Assembly (NCBI RefSeq): GCF_003917135.1
Contig: NZ_RPDI01000015.1
Location: 1 to 64,000 of the forward strand
Direction of reading: 5' to 3'
Origin: Leucobacter chromiireducens
GTDB lineage: Bacteria; Actinomycetota; Actinomycetes; Actinomycetales; Microbacteriaceae
Length of the DNA stretch: 64,000 bases
The position numbers and the translations under genes are program-made. The notes beneath the pieces were generated by a model. It saw nothing but the letters and a program-made list of their open reading frames with translations, was not told the DNA's origin and searched no databases. Position 1 is the first letter of the stretch. Every line of letters starts with the position of its first letter. Positions 26,784-36,204 of the stretch are shown here, piece after piece.

Positions 26784-27581
26784 CTAGCTCCGCTGCGCGA
26801 ACGCCGTCTCGTAGATCAGCACGCTCGCGGCGGTCGCAAGGTTGAGAGACTCCGCCGCACCGTAGATCGGCAGCTTCAGGCTCCGATCAGTGAGGACGCG
26901 CTCAGCCTCCGTGAGCCCGCGCGCCTCGTTGCCGAACACCCAGGCCACCGGCCCGGCGAGCACACCATCCGCGCGGGCCGCGAGCAGTTCGTCCCCGCGC
27001 ACGTCCGCGGCGAGCGTGGTGAGGCCCGCCGCGCGCGCCGCGTCGACGGCAGCCGCCAGATCGGGCGCCACGGCGACCGGCAGGTGGAACAGTGAGCCCG
27101 TCGTGGAGCGCACCACCTTCGGGTGGAACGGGTCGATGCTCTCGCCGGCAAACACCACGGCGTCCGCGCCAGCGGCATCCGCCGCGCGCAGCACCGCGCC
27201 AGCGTTCCCCGGATCCCGCACCTCGTGCATGATCGCGACGAGCCGCGCGCCGGCGAACGTCTCAGCGAGCGTGGCCTCCCAGGTCCGCGCGACCGCGATC
27301 ACGCCCTGCGGGGTGATGGTCTCCGCCATCGCCGCGAGCACGGGCTCGGTGACCCGCTCAAGGGCCACCCCCGCGTCGGAGGCCAGCCGGTCGATCTCGT
27401 GCTGCCAGGGTTCGGTCCCCATCGTGGCGAACACGACCTCGGCGAGCTCGGGGCGGTGCGCGAGCAGTTCCCGGACCGCCTGCGGCCCCTCGACGAGGAA
27501 CCGCCCCTGCACCTGACGCTCCTTCTTCCTGGCGAGCGCCGCCGCCTTCTTCACGCGCAAGGACTTCGGGTTTTCAATCAC
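26784..27581 (-). CDS. SpoU-family rRNA (ribose-2'-O) methyltransferase
   Basis: A 265-aa TrmH/SpoU (SPOUT) protein. An N-terminal substrate-binding domain is followed by the knotted catalytic domain with motif 2 WVFGNEARGLT and motif 3 LPIYGAAESLNLATAASV. It uses SAM to methylate rRNA; it most resembles TsnR/RlmB-type enzymes, but the target nucleotide is unknown. The GTG start (27581) has TAGACT 6 nt upstream, so it is probably leaderless. It lies just downstream of infC-rpmI-rplT and its terminator, as in many actinobacteria. Confidence 0.9.
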   Translation of the reverse strand: MIENPKSLRVKKAAALARKKERQVQGRFLVEGPQAVRELLAHRPELAEVVFATMGTEPWQHEIDRLASDAGVALERVTEPVLAAMAETITPQGVIAVARTWEATLAETFAGARLVAIMHEVRDPGNAGAVLRAADAAGADAVVFAGESIDPFHPKVVRSTTGSLFHLPVAVAPDLAAAVDAARAAGLTTLAADVRGDELLAARADGVLAGPVAWVFGNEARGLTEAERVLTDRSLKLPIYGAAESLNLATAASVLIYETAFAQRS

Positions 27582-27587
27582 TCGGCA

Positions 27588-27593
27588 AGTCTA
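27588..27593 (-). promoter_or_regulatory. -10 element (TAGACT), leaderless start of the SpoU methyltransferase
   Basis: TAGACT, 6 nt, then GTG. Confidence 0.55.
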
Positions 27594-27609
27594 CCGAGCC
27601 CCAGAAACG

Positions 27610-27643
27610 CAGAACGCCCCGTCGCGGAGGACGGGGCGTTCTG
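27610..27643 (-). terminator. Terminator of infC-rpmI-rplT
   Basis: A perfect 14-bp stem (CAGAACGCCCCGTC pairing with GACGGGGCGTTCTG) with a 6-nt loop lies 17 nt after the rplT stop. A modest T-rich stretch follows on the minus strand. Confidence 0.85.
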
Positions 27644-27659
27644 TCGTGATTCCGGTGCG

Positions 27660-28043
27660 TTACGCAGCCTTCGGAGCCGAGGTGTCCTCGGGAAGGGCGT
27701 TCTTCGCGACCTCGACGAGCGCGGCGAACGCCGTGGGCTCGTTGGTGGCCAGCTCGGAGAGCATGCGGCGGTCAACCTCGACACCCGCGAGGCCGAGGCC
27801 CTGGATGAAGCGGTTGTACGTCAGGCCGTTGGCGCGGGCGCCAGCGTTGATGCGCTGGATCCACAGGCGACGGAAGTCGCCCTTCTTCTTGCGACGGTCG
27901 TTGTATGCGTAGACCAGCGAGTGGGTGACCTGCTCCTTGGCCTTGCGGTACAGGCGCGAACGCTGTCCGCGGTAGCCCTCAGCGCGCTCGAGGATAACGC
28001 GACGCTTCTTGTGGGCGTTGACGGCCCGCTTTACTCTTGCCAT
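27660..28043 (-). CDS. rplT: 50S ribosomal protein L20
   Basis: A 127-aa basic protein with the conserved [16 protein letters not shown]-terminus and [13 protein letters not shown] segment. It binds 23S rRNA early in assembly. Third gene of infC-rpmI-rplT. The C-terminal tail is slightly longer than in E. coli (118 aa). Confidence 0.99.
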   Translation of the reverse strand: MARVKRAVNAHKKRRVILERAEGYRGQRSRLYRKAKEQVTHSLVYAYNDRRKKKGDFRRLWIQRINAGARANGLTYNRFIQGLGLAGVEVDRRMLSELATNEPTAFAALVEVAKNALPEDTSAPKAA

Positions 28044-28092
28044 TTCAGTTCTTCCTTACAAAATCTGTGATGAAACGCGTGGTGCTCGTGGC

Positions 28093-28287
28093 TTAGTGGC
28101 CGAGGAGCTTCATCGCCTGCTTGGCGTCACCCTTGGACAGCACCTGCTCAGCGTTCAGGCGGCGCTTGCGACGCGAGGACTTCACCTCGAGGTTGTGGCG
28201 CATGCCGGCCTGCTGCTTCATCAGCTTGCCGGAGCCGGTCAGCTTGAAGCGCTTCTTGGCCCCAGAGTGGGTCTTCTGCTTTGGCAT
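28093..28287 (-). CDS. rpmI: 50S ribosomal protein L35
   Basis: A 64-aa protein with [15 protein letters not shown] at the start and the RRKRRLN segment. Start at ATG 28287 behind AAGGAG. It lies between infC and rplT. Confidence 0.99.
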   Translation of the reverse strand: MPKQKTHSGAKKRFKLTGSGKLMKQQAGMRHNLEVKSSRRKRRLNAEQVLSKGDAKQAMKLLGH

Positions 28288-28366
28288 CGATTTCTCCTTG
28301 TTGTGTGCGCGCCCGAGGGCTGCGTTGTGCACGGCTGCAGCGGCGCGAGGGGCGCTGCGCCGACAA

Positions 28367-28972
28367 TTAGTCGTCGGTGGCGACGGCCTCTGCGGCCTTG
28401 TCTGCCTTCCGCGTGGCCTTCTCCTCGGCACGGCGAGCGTTCTGCTCGGCCTTCGCCTCGGACTTGTTCTTGAGCGGGGCGATGACCATCACCATGTTGC
28501 GGCCATCGATCCGGGGGTTCGACTCGACGGTACCGAACTCGGCGATGTCTTCCGCGAACTGCTGAAGCAGGCGAACGCCCTGCTCCGGACGCGACTGCTC
28601 ACGGCCACGGAACAGGATCATGGCCTTGACCTTGTCACCCTGCGAGAGGAAGCCAACGGCACGCTTCGTCTTGGTTTCGTAGTCGTGCGTGTCGATCTTC
28701 AGGCGGAAGCGGACCTCCTTGAGGACCGTGTTCGCCTGGTTACGGCGAGCTTCCTTCGCCTTCTGCGCAGCCTCGTACTTGAACTTGCCGAAGTCCATGA
28801 TCTTGGCCACCGGGGGCTTCGAGTTCGGGGCAACCTCAACGAGATCGAGATCGGCGTCGGCGGCCATGCGCAGTGCGGTCTCGATCGGCACGACACCGAC
28901 CTGCTCGCCACTGGCACCTACCAGTCGCACCTCGGGGACGCGGATTCTGTCATTCGTACGGGGATCGCTGAT
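28367..28972 (-). CDS. infC: Translation initiation factor IF-3, with ATC start
   Basis: IF-3 binds the 30S subunit and checks start-codon pairing. The mature family N-terminus ([12 protein letters not shown]) begins just after an ATC codon at 28972, which has a well-placed AGAGGAG upstream. Non-standard ATC/ATT/ATA starts are the rule for infC and allow autoregulation. This gives 201 aa; the next in-frame ATG upstream (29089) would add 39 residues with no family similarity. A Lys/Ala/Glu-rich C-terminal tail of about 30 residues is extra relative to E. coli. Confidence 0.95.
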   Translation of the reverse strand: MSDPRTNDRIRVPEVRLVGASGEQVGVVPIETALRMAADADLDLVEVAPNSKPPVAKIMDFGKFKYEAAQKAKEARRNQANTVLKEVRFRLKIDTHDYETKTKRAVGFLSQGDKVKAMILFRGREQSRPEQGVRLLQQFAEDIAEFGTVESNPRIDGRNMVMVIAPLKNKSEAKAEQNARRAEEKATRKADKAAEAVATDD

Positions 28973-29126
28973 CGCCGGCTCCTCTGCTTCCGTGTGGCCA
29001 CTCCCAGTCGGGAGAACCGTTGACGCTCCCTTGCGGGAGTCACGGAGAGGAAGATCAGGATCGCGCACGCGCCATCCCACACCCTTCACTGCTGCCTCCT
29101 GGGAGGCGGGGTGCCAACAACCCGAT

Positions 29127-29132
29127 AACCTA
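29127..29132 (-). promoter_or_regulatory. -10 candidate (TAGGTT) and leader of the infC operon
   Basis: TAGGTT lies inside TTATAGGTTAT. It leaves a leader of about 150 nt before the infC ATC. The leader holds small inverted repeats (GCCTC-CCAG-GAGGC and CTCCC-GCAA-GGGAG) that may belong to an L20/IF3-type control region. Confidence 0.35.
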
Positions 29133-29233
29133 TAACCGGTGCCGGGTGGGAGAATCTCCTCTTCCGCGTCTCGGCTGAAACACCGAGAACCGAATCAATG
29201 GTAGCACACCACAGCAGCAACAGTCAGGACAGC

Positions 29234-29653
29234 ATGAGCGAGAACCCCAGCGATCAGCCGCAGACCGAGGCCGCAGCAGCGGCAACCGCGCCCGAGGCGC
29301 CAGCGCAGGAGAGCGCGGCCACCGAGGATGTCGCGCAGGCGACCCGCGATATCGCTGACGTCGCAGCGGTCGAGGTGATCACCACCGCCGCCGTGCACCT
29401 GCTGAGCGCCGCGGCCGTGAAGGTGGGCCTCGCCGACGACCCCGAGACGCAGATCGACCTGGACGAGGCGCGCAAGCTCATCAACGCGCTCGCCGGCCTC
29501 ATCACCGCGGCGGCGCCCGAGGTGAGCGACATGCATGCGCGGAGCTTGCGCGATGGCCTGCGTTCGGTGCAGCTCGCGTTCCGCGAGGCGTCAGCGATCC
29601 CCGACGCCCCGGGCCAGGGCCCGGGCGAGAAGTACACGGGGCCGGTCAACTAG
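29234..29653 (+). CDS. DUF1844 domain protein
   Basis: A 139-aa protein. After a low-complexity Ala/Glu N-terminus, the DUF1844 core is visible: VITTAAVHLLSAAAVKVGL, then DLDEARKLINALAGLI. The family is found in actinobacteria next to infC and has no known function. ATG 29234 is preferred over 29198 because of AGGA just upstream. It is divergent from infC. Confidence 0.8.
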   Translation: MSENPSDQPQTEAAAAATAPEAPAQESAATEDVAQATRDIADVAAVEVITTAAVHLLSAAAVKVGLADDPETQIDLDEARKLINALAGLITAAAPEVSDMHARSLRDGLRSVQLAFREASAIPDAPGQGPGEKYTGPVN

Positions 29654-29741
29654 CCCGAGCGCCCCGACACCCGGGCAGCGCGCACCCCGCGGCGTGTCCG
29701 CACGCCGCACCGCACGCCGCCACCGAGCTCCCGCTTCGCCG

Positions 29742-30176
29742 TCACCCCTTGATGTTTTTCATGGCGAAGTGGGAGCTCACCTTTCCCACCCCGCGGATCG
29801 ACATGATGCGCGTGGTGAGGAACTCCTCGTACCCCGCGAGGTCGGCCACCGCGATGCGCAGGTAGTAGTCGGGTGTCCCGAAGAGGCGCTTGAACTCGGA
29901 AACCTCGGGGAGCGCGGCGGCCTCCTGCTCGAAACCCGTCACAACCGTGGCCTCCTGGGTGACGAGATCGACGTGCAGGATCACCTCGAAGCCACGGCCC
30001 ACCGCGTGCGGATCGACGATCGCCCGGTAGCCGCGGATCACGCCGTCCGCCTCCAGCCGCTGCACCCGCCTGAGGCAGGGGCCTGGCGTCAGCCCAACGC
30101 GCGCGGCGAGTTCCACATTGGTGATCCGCCCATCTGCCATGAGCTCCGCAATAATTGCGCGATCGAGTGCATCCAT
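29742..30176 (-). CDS. lrp: Lrp/AsnC-family regulator
   Basis: A 144-aa regulator with an N-terminal HTH (about residues 3-60, LDRAIIAELMADGRITNVELAARVGLT) and a C-terminal RAM ligand-binding domain. It is divergent from azlC-azlD, the same arrangement as lrp-brnFE in Corynebacterium glutamicum. There Lrp activates the branched-chain amino acid/methionine exporter. A matching role here is inferred. Confidence 0.92.
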   Translation of the reverse strand: MDALDRAIIAELMADGRITNVELAARVGLTPGPCLRRVQRLEADGVIRGYRAIVDPHAVGRGFEVILHVDLVTQEATVVTGFEQEAAALPEVSEFKRLFGTPDYYLRIAVADLAGYEEFLTTRIMSIRGVGKVSSHFAMKNIKG

Positions 30177-30180
30177 GCAG

Positions 30181-30251
30181 CTATATTGCCGGATTCGAGT
30201 ACGGAGCGCACGATCACGCACGCACATTGCGGGGATTTTCCGCAAATATAG
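30181..30251. promoter_or_regulatory. Divergent lrp/azlC control region with inverted repeats
   Basis: CTATATTGCCGG (30181-30192) and CCGCAAATATAG (30240-30251) are inverted copies (10 of 12), one near each start codon. TTGCGG/CCGCAA (30227-30245) adds a perfect 6-bp inverted repeat. These are candidate Lrp-binding sites; the stretch is AT-rich relative to its surroundings. Confidence 0.5.
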
Positions 30252-30255
30252 TCGT

Positions 30256-30960
30256 ATGCACGAACCCCCTGGCGCCACGCGCGCCGCACAGATCCGCGCC
30301 GGTCTCGGCGACTCGCTCGGCGTCGGGCTCGGGATCTTCCCGCTCGGCATCGCGCTCGGCGTGCTCGTGATCCAGGCGGGGCTCCCCTGGTGGATCTCCC
30401 CCGCGCTCGCGATCGGGGTCTTCGCCGGCTCGGTCGAGCTCCTGCTCGTCGGGATGCTCGCCGCGGCCACCCCGCTCCTCACGATCGCCGTCACCGTCTT
30501 CGCGGTGAACTTCCGGCACGTGTTCTACGCGCTCTCGTTCCCCGTGTCGCGCGTGCGCCGCGGACTCCCCCGCGCATACTCGATCTACGCGATGGTCGAC
30601 GAGGCGTACGCCACCTACGTGCTGATGCCCGAGGAGAAACTGTCCTCCGCGCGCATGGTGAGCGGGCAGCTCGCCATGCAGGCGTACTGGGTGGGCGGCG
30701 GCCTCGTCGGCGTCCTCATCGCCACCGCCCTGCCCGCACCCATTGAGGGCTTCGAGTTCGCGCTCGTCGCGCTGTTCGTCGTGATGACCCTCGACGCGCT
30801 GCGAAGCCGACGCGAGATTCCCTCCGCGGTGCTCGCCGGACTCTCCGTCGGCGTCGCGCTGCTCGTCTTCCCCGGCCAGGCGCTGCTCGCTGCGCTCATC
30901 ATGTTCACGCTCGCGCTCACCGGGCGCTTCTTCCTCACGAAGGGGGCAGCGCGTGCCTGA
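30256..30960 (+). CDS. azlC: AzlC-family amino-acid exporter, large subunit (BrnF-like)
   Basis: A 234-aa membrane protein with about seven hydrophobic segments. The FAVNFRHVFYALSFP motif is typical of AzlC/BrnF. With AzlD it exports branched-chain amino acids, and methionine in Corynebacterium. It overlaps azlD by 8 nt. Confidence 0.92.
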   Translation: MHEPPGATRAAQIRAGLGDSLGVGLGIFPLGIALGVLVIQAGLPWWISPALAIGVFAGSVELLLVGMLAAATPLLTIAVTVFAVNFRHVFYALSFPVSRVRRGLPRAYSIYAMVDEAYATYVLMPEEKLSSARMVSGQLAMQAYWVGGGLVGVLIATALPAPIEGFEFALVALFVVMTLDALRSRREIPSAVLAGLSVGVALLVFPGQALLAALIMFTLALTGRFFLTKGAARA

Positions 30961-31279
30961 GATCGCCTACCTCATCGCCGGCGTCGTGGTCGCCGGCCTC
31001 ATCACGCTCCTGCTCCGCGCGCTCCCGTTCGCGATCCTGAAGCCGCTGCGGAAGTCGCGGTTCGTGCAGGCGCTCGGCCGCTGGATGCCGGCCGGGATCA
31101 TGCTGATCCTCGCGGTCGTTGTGCTGCGCGACGAGCTCGCCGCGCGCCCCGATCACCTGTGGGCGGTGTTCGCGGCGACCGCGGTGACCGTTGTCGTCCA
31201 CCTGCTCGGCAAGCGCCGTGCGCTGCTCAGCATCGCGGCGGGCACAACGGTCTACGTCGTACTCCTGAACGTGCTGTAG
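30953..31279 (+). CDS. azlD: AzlD-family amino-acid exporter, small subunit (BrnE-like)
   Basis: A 108-aa membrane protein with four hydrophobic segments and the LLRALPFAILKPLRKS motif. It starts at GTG inside the end of azlC. It is the partner of AzlC. Confidence 0.92.
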   Translation: MPEIAYLIAGVVVAGLITLLLRALPFAILKPLRKSRFVQALGRWMPAGIMLILAVVVLRDELAARPDHLWAVFAATAVTVVVHLLGKRRALLSIAAGTTVYVVLLNVL

Positions 31280-31306
31280 GGCGGGCGGGCCACCGCACGC
31301 CCGCCC
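31279..31306. terminator. Bidirectional hairpin between azlD and metS
   Basis: GGGCGGGC and GCCCGCCC pair around a 12-nt loop in the 45-nt gap between convergent azlD and metS. There is no U-tract. Confidence 0.45.
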
Positions 31307-31324
31307 GACAGCACACCCAAGGGT

Positions 31325-31474
31325 CTATTCGATGCGCTCGAACTGCCCGTCCTCGCCGCCTGCCGGGTACTCGGCAACCTCGGGACGCCGCATCAGGAAC
31401 ACCGTGCTCGCGATGAGCCCACCCCAGATGATCACGAGGGCGAGAATCAGGAAGGCGATAGCGATCGGGGTCAT
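31325..31474 (-). CDS. metS: Methionine importer small subunit
   Basis: A 49-aa protein with one transmembrane segment (IAFLILALVIIWGGLIAS) and an acidic tail. It is the MetS family partner of the NSS transporter MetP. The ATG overlaps the metP stop by 4 nt. Confidence 0.9.
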   Translation of the reverse strand: MTPIAIAFLILALVIIWGGLIASTVFLMRRPEVAEYPAGGEDGQFERIE

Positions 31475-33078
31475 CGTGCGTTCTCCTCGTTCGGTGCAGC
31501 GGCGGGCGCTGCGGACGCTGCTGGTGCTGCTGACGCGCCGGGCGCGAGCGGCGGCCACGGCGTGAAGCGATCCGGATCGTAGCGCCACGGCGCGAGCGTC
31601 AGCACGATCGAGCCGATGATCATGAGCGCGACCGAGCCCCACCCGACGATCAGTAGGTAGCCGGTGTCGTAGCCGGAGTACGGCTCCTGCACCAGGTTCA
31701 CGATCGTGGCGATGAGCATGTAGCCGAGCACCACGGGGCCGAGCACCGACACGAAGAAGAGCCAGGTGCGGCCCACCTTGAAGGTGGAGAGCACGCTCAG
31801 GTGCCCGGCGAGCTGGGTCCCGGCGCGCCGGATCCAGAGCACGGTGACCGTCATCACCACGGCCGAGGCCACGATGCCGATGTTGTTCGACCAGTTGTCG
31901 ATCGTGTCGAGCGCGGTGAGCCCCGACTGCGTGCCGAACAGGACCACGGAGATCACGGCGAGGACGCCGCCGATGCCGTAGACGGCGCGGCGTCGCGTGA
32001 GCCCGAACTTGTCCATCACGCCGGCCAGGATCACCTCCATGATCGAGATCATCGAGGTGAGGCCAGCGAGGGTGAGCGCGCCGAAGAACAGCGCGCCGAA
32101 GATCTCGCCGCCCGGCATCTGCGCGGCGATCGCGGGGAACGTCATGAACGCGAGGCCAACGCCCTTCAAGCCCTCGAGGTCCGCAACGGCGACGCCCTGC
32201 TGGTGTGCGAAGAAGCCGAGGGTCGCGAAGACTCCGATGCCCGCGAGGATCTCGAACGACGAGTTGCCGAACGCGACCACGAGGCCGGGGCTCGTCATGT
32301 TCGATCGGCGGCGACGGTAGGACGCGTACGTCATCATGATGCCGAACGCGACGGAGAGCGAGAAGAAGATCTGGCTGTACGCCGCGACCCACACCGACGG
32401 GTCGGCGAGCGCCGCGAAGTCGGGGGTGAAGAGCGCGTTCAGGCCCTCGGCGGCGCCGGGCAGGAACAGCGCGCGAACGACCAGGATGAGGAAGCCAACA
32501 ACGAGGAGCGGGATCGCGATCATGTTGAGCCGCTGCACGCCCTTCACGACGCCGGCGCCGAGCACCACGAGCGCGACCACCCACATGACGATGAGCGGGA
32601 TCAGCACCGCGGGCACGAACGTCATGCTGAAGGGCTCTTCGGAGAGCTGCAGGTACTCCCCCGTGAAGAAGCCGGCCGCGTCGTCGCCCCATGTGAGATC
32701 GAAGGAGTAGACGAAGTAGCTCGAGGCCCACGCGAGCACGGCGGTGTAGTAGATCGCGATGAATACGCAGATCATCACCTGGAACCAGCCGATTCCCTCG
32801 CCGAGCTTCCCCGCGATGCGGCGCAGCGCGAGCGGGGCGGAGCCACGGAAGCGGTGCCCGATCGCGTAGTCGAGGAACAGGATCGGGATCCCCGCGGTGA
32901 GCAGCGCGACGATGTACGGGATCAGGAAGGCCCCGCCACCGTTCTCGTAGGCGACGCCGGGGAAGCGCCAGATGTTGCCGAGCCCGACCGCGGATCCGAT
33001 CGCGGAGATAATGAAGCCGAACTGGCCGGTCCATTCGGCGCGCTGGGGCGCTGCTGCTGCTGTGGTGGTCTGAGTCAT
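31471..33078 (-). CDS. metP: Sodium-dependent methionine/alanine transporter (NSS family)
   Basis: A 535-aa neurotransmitter:sodium symporter homologue with about 12 hydrophobic segments. The TM1 unwound-site motif GSAVGLGNIWRFP and the following GGGAFL are intact. With MetS it forms MetPS, the methionine uptake system described in C. glutamicum. The convergent gene pair is the AzlCD exporter. The C-terminus is Ala/Pro-rich. Confidence 0.93.
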   Translation of the reverse strand: MTQTTTAAAAPQRAEWTGQFGFIISAIGSAVGLGNIWRFPGVAYENGGGAFLIPYIVALLTAGIPILFLDYAIGHRFRGSAPLALRRIAGKLGEGIGWFQVMICVFIAIYYTAVLAWASSYFVYSFDLTWGDDAAGFFTGEYLQLSEEPFSMTFVPAVLIPLIVMWVVALVVLGAGVVKGVQRLNMIAIPLLVVGFLILVVRALFLPGAAEGLNALFTPDFAALADPSVWVAAYSQIFFSLSVAFGIMMTYASYRRRRSNMTSPGLVVAFGNSSFEILAGIGVFATLGFFAHQQGVAVADLEGLKGVGLAFMTFPAIAAQMPGGEIFGALFFGALTLAGLTSMISIMEVILAGVMDKFGLTRRRAVYGIGGVLAVISVVLFGTQSGLTALDTIDNWSNNIGIVASAVVMTVTVLWIRRAGTQLAGHLSVLSTFKVGRTWLFFVSVLGPVVLGYMLIATIVNLVQEPYSGYDTGYLLIVGWGSVALMIIGSIVLTLAPWRYDPDRFTPWPPLAPGASAAPAASAAPAAAPNEENAR

Positions 33079-33187
33079 GGTTCTCGCTTCGTCTGGGATC
33101 GGAGCCGCGCGCACACCCCGCACGGCGCCAGAGGCACCCCGCGAGCGTAGCAGGCTGCGGGGCCTCACGCCCAGACGTTGGCGAGGG

Positions 33188-34084
33188 CTACGGCGCCGAT
33201 CGCGGCCGGACGCGCATCGAATCCACCCGCTCAGCGATCACTTCGGAGCTCGCCCAGCCGGCCTGCGCGCGCTCCAGCAGCGCCGTGAGCGCTGCGCGGT
33301 CGAGCCCGGGCGCGAGGCTCACGTGCACGTCAACCTCGGGGGCACGCAGCCGCCCCTCCGGATCGCCCGGCGCGAGCCACAGCTCGACGACCGCTGGCTC
33401 GCCTGCGACCCCAGCGCGGAACGCGGCGAGCACCTCGTCGTCGGCCCACGCTGGCACGTACGGCTCACCGAGCGCGAGGGCGCGAAGCGCCGGTCGCCGG
33501 ATCCCGTACTCGAGATCCGGCGTCGCAGCGTCGAGAATGATGAGGTCGGTCAGCTCCTGCACAGCGGCGAGCGCGGCCTGCGTCGCGGGGACGGGGATCG
33601 GCCGCGCGCTCTCGTGCCACGTCGCGAGCGTGGTCACCGAGCTGAACACCGGGAGCACCCGCCGCCCATCCGGCGCCGCGACCGTGACGATGGAGAGCTC
33701 CTGCGTCTTCTCGACGGTCTTCCCCTCCGGGGTGACGCCAAGATCGCCGGCCTCTGCGAGCATCGGCACGAGCACGCGGGCCGAACCGAGCTCGGCGATC
33801 ACGCGGCCGTGCGCGGCAGCGATCTGGGCGACCGCCGCCCAGTGCGTTGCCGCGTCGCTCGCGGCTGCGGCCGCAGCCGCGGCAGCCCGCAGCTCGGCGA
33901 CCGCCGCGGCGACGAGCACGGGCGTCGCCCCGTCGTCCTCGGCGAACGCGGTGCCGTGGTGGTCGAACGTACGCCCAGCCCAGGGGAAGCCGGCAGAGTC
34001 GGCGGCGCCACCGGGGACGAGGCTCTCCGGGACCCCCGTCGACCGCGGGGCGTCTCCCGTCGACGGGAGCTTCTTGATCGCCAC
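33188..34084 (-). CDS. SseB-family protein
   Basis: A 298-aa cytoplasmic protein. The central part (about 50-180) resembles SseB N-terminal domains (LVPMLAEAG, VFSSVTTLATWH) and the C-terminal part (about 190-290) has the VDVHVSLAPGLDRAAL segment. The function of this family is unclear in actinobacteria. The GTG start at 34084 has AAGGGA about 10 nt upstream. It follows hisA after 73 nt and probably belongs to the his transcript; SseB genes are often found next to priA. Confidence 0.8.
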   Translation of the reverse strand: MAIKKLPSTGDAPRSTGVPESLVPGGAADSAGFPWAGRTFDHHGTAFAEDDGATPVLVAAAVAELRAAAAAAAAASDAATHWAAVAQIAAAHGRVIAELGSARVLVPMLAEAGDLGVTPEGKTVEKTQELSIVTVAAPDGRRVLPVFSSVTTLATWHESARPIPVPATQAALAAVQELTDLIILDAATPDLEYGIRRPALRALALGEPYVPAWADDEVLAAFRAGVAGEPAVVELWLAPGDPEGRLRAPEVDVHVSLAPGLDRAALTALLERAQAGWASSEVIAERVDSMRVRPRSAP

Positions 34085-34157
34085 TCTGTCCGTCCCTTCT
34101 CGGCTGTGCGGTCTCGGCTGCGCCTGCGCGCGCGCGTGGGTGCGTGCCCCTGGGCCG

Positions 34158-34922
34158 CTAGGAGACGCGGCTCGGGCGCCCGGCGACGTCGAGCGCCGCG
34201 GGCAGCGTGAACGCGCCGTCGTACAGCGCCTTCCCGATGATGGCGCCCTCCACGCCGAGCGGCACGAGCTCGCGCAGCGCGACGAGATCGTCGAGGCTCG
34301 ACACTCCGCCAGAGGCGACAACGGGACGGTCCGTCCGCTCGCACATCTGGCGCAGCAGCTCCACGTTCGGCCCGCGCATCGTGCCGTCCTTCGTGACGTC
34401 GGTGACGACGTACCGCGAGCAGTTGGCGTCCTCGAGCTGCTCAAGCACCTCCCAGAGGTTCCCGCCCTCCTCGGTCCACCCGCGCGCCGCGAGCGTCTCG
34501 CCGCGCACATCGAGCCCCACCGCAATCTGGTCGCCGAAGCGGGCGATCACCGAGCGCGTCCACTCGGGGTTCTCGATGGCCGCGGTGCCGAGGTTCACGC
34601 GGCGCGCGCCCATCTCGAGCGCGGCCTCGAGGCTCGCGTCGTCGCGGATCCCGCCCGAGAACTCGATATCAATCTGGCTGCCAGCGCGCTTGATGATCTT
34701 GCGCGCCACAGCGACGTTGCTGCCGCGGCCGAACGCCGCGTCGAGGTCGACGAGATGGATCCACTCCGCGCCCTGCTCGATCCAGTCCATCGCGGCGTCG
34801 ACCGGGCTGCCGTAGTTCGTCTCGGTGCCGGCTTCGCCCTGCGTGAGGCGCACCGCCTTGCCGTCGACCATGTCGATCGCGGGCAGGAGCTGCAGCTTCG
34901 GGCCCTCGGTGAACTCGCTCAT
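34158..34922 (-). CDS. priA: HisA/PriA phosphoribosyl isomerase
   Basis: A 254-aa TIM barrel. The N-terminal catalytic Asp is in [14 protein letters not shown], the second in [15 protein letters not shown]. In actinobacteria this enzyme often serves both histidine (HisA) and tryptophan (TrpF) synthesis as PriA; dual use here is likely but not shown. It is followed by an SseB-like gene. Confidence 0.95.
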   Translation of the reverse strand: MSEFTEGPKLQLLPAIDMVDGKAVRLTQGEAGTETNYGSPVDAAMDWIEQGAEWIHLVDLDAAFGRGSNVAVARKIIKRAGSQIDIEFSGGIRDDASLEAALEMGARRVNLGTAAIENPEWTRSVIARFGDQIAVGLDVRGETLAARGWTEEGGNLWEVLEQLEDANCSRYVVTDVTKDGTMRGPNVELLRQMCERTDRPVVASGGVSSLDDLVALRELVPLGVEGAIIGKALYDGAFTLPAALDVAGRPSRVS

Positions 34923-34945
34923 GTGTGATGTGCTCCTTGTGTGGG

Positions 34946-35593
34946 TCAGAACGTCGCGATCCAGTTGCGCAGCAGCTGGATCCCGGCTTCGCCGGACTTC
35001 TCCGGGTGGAACTGTGTGGCTGAGAGCGGGCCGTTCTCGACCGCGGCGATGAATCGCTCACCGTGCTCGGCCCAGGTGACGCGCGGCTTCGTCGCGGCGC
35101 TGCGGCCCTCGATCGACCACTCGGTTGCGGCGTTGGAGTGGACGAAGTAGAACCGCTCGTCGGAGATCCCGGCGAACAGCTGCGAGTCGGCGGGGGCCTC
35201 GACGGTGTTCCACCCCATGTGCGGCAGCACCGTGGCGTGCAGCTCGCGCACCGTGCCCGGCCACTGATCCAGTCCTGCGGTCTCGATCCCGCGCTCGATC
35301 CCGCGCTCGAACATGACCTGCAGGCCGACGCAGATGCCGAGCACCGGCCGACCGCCGGCGAGGCGCCGGTCGATCAGCTCGTCGCCGCGCACGGCGGTGA
35401 GCTGCTGCATCACGGCGTCGAACGCGCCGACGCCGGGCACCAGCAGGCCATCGGCGGACTGCACGGCGCGCGGATCGCGGGTCAGCTCAACCTCGGCGCC
35501 GGCCGCGGCGAGCGCTTTCACCGCCGAGTGCACGTTGCCCGAGCCGTAGTCGAGCACGGCGACGCGTGGGCTCGCGCCCGCGGCTGCGGTCAC
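34946..35593 (-). CDS. hisH: Imidazole glycerol phosphate synthase glutaminase subunit
   Basis: A 215-aa class I glutamine amidotransferase. The nucleophile Cys lies in [11 protein letters not shown], and the His/Glu pair in [12 protein letters not shown]. It supplies ammonia to HisF (not in the window). It overlaps hisB by 4 nt. Confidence 0.97.
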   Translation of the reverse strand: MTAAAGASPRVAVLDYGSGNVHSAVKALAAAGAEVELTRDPRAVQSADGLLVPGVGAFDAVMQQLTAVRGDELIDRRLAGGRPVLGICVGLQVMFERGIERGIETAGLDQWPGTVRELHATVLPHMGWNTVEAPADSQLFAGISDERFYFVHSNAATEWSIEGRSAATKPRVTWAEHGERFIAAVENGPLSATQFHPEKSGEAGIQLLRNWIATF

Positions 35594-36198
35594 AGCGCGC
35601 CCTTCGTGGAGGGCACCCCGGTGACGAGCGGGTCGAGCGCCTTCGCCTGGCGGAACGCGCGCGCGAACGCCTTGAACTCCGCCTCGGCGATGTGGTGCGG
35701 ATCGCGCCCCTCGATCAGCGTGAGGTGCACGGTGAGCCGCGCGTTCAGCGTCAGCGCCTCGAAGAAGTGGCGCACCATCGAACCGGTGTAGTGCCCGCCG
35801 ATGAGGTGGAATTCGAAGCCGGCCGGCTCCCCCGAGTGCACGAGGTAGGGCCGCCCGGAAATGTCGACCACGGCCTGCGCGAGCGCCTCGTCGAGGGGCA
35901 CGAGCGCGTCGCCGTAGCGCGAAATGCCGCGCTTGTCGCCGAGCGCAGCGAGGAGCGCCTGGCCGAGCAGGATCCCCGTGTCCTCGACGGTGTGGTGCAC
36001 GTCGATCTCGACGTCCCCCTGCGCGCGGACCGTGAGGTCGGTGAGCGAGTGGCGCGCGAACGCCGTGAGCATGTGATCGAAGAACGGCACCCCGGTCTGA
36101 ATGTCGGAGGCGCCGGTGCCATCGAGATCAAGGCTCAGGCTGATCTGCGACTCACTCGTCGAGCGCTCGAGCGAAGCAGTGCGTGTAGCTGCGGTCAT
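35590..36198 (-). CDS. hisB: Imidazoleglycerol-phosphate dehydratase
   Basis: A 202-aa monofunctional IGPD. The paired metal-binding His motifs DVHHTVED and [16 protein letters not shown] are intact. The ATG (36198) has TAGACT 6 nt upstream, which suggests a separate leaderless promoter for hisB-hisH-priA downstream of ccdA. Confidence 0.97.
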   Translation of the reverse strand: MTAATRTASLERSTSESQISLSLDLDGTGASDIQTGVPFFDHMLTAFARHSLTDLTVRAQGDVEIDVHHTVEDTGILLGQALLAALGDKRGISRYGDALVPLDEALAQAVVDISGRPYLVHSGEPAGFEFHLIGGHYTGSMVRHFFEALTLNARLTVHLTLIEGRDPHHIAEAEFKAFARAFRQAKALDPLVTGVPSTKGAL

Positions 36199-36204
36199 AC
36201 CGCC

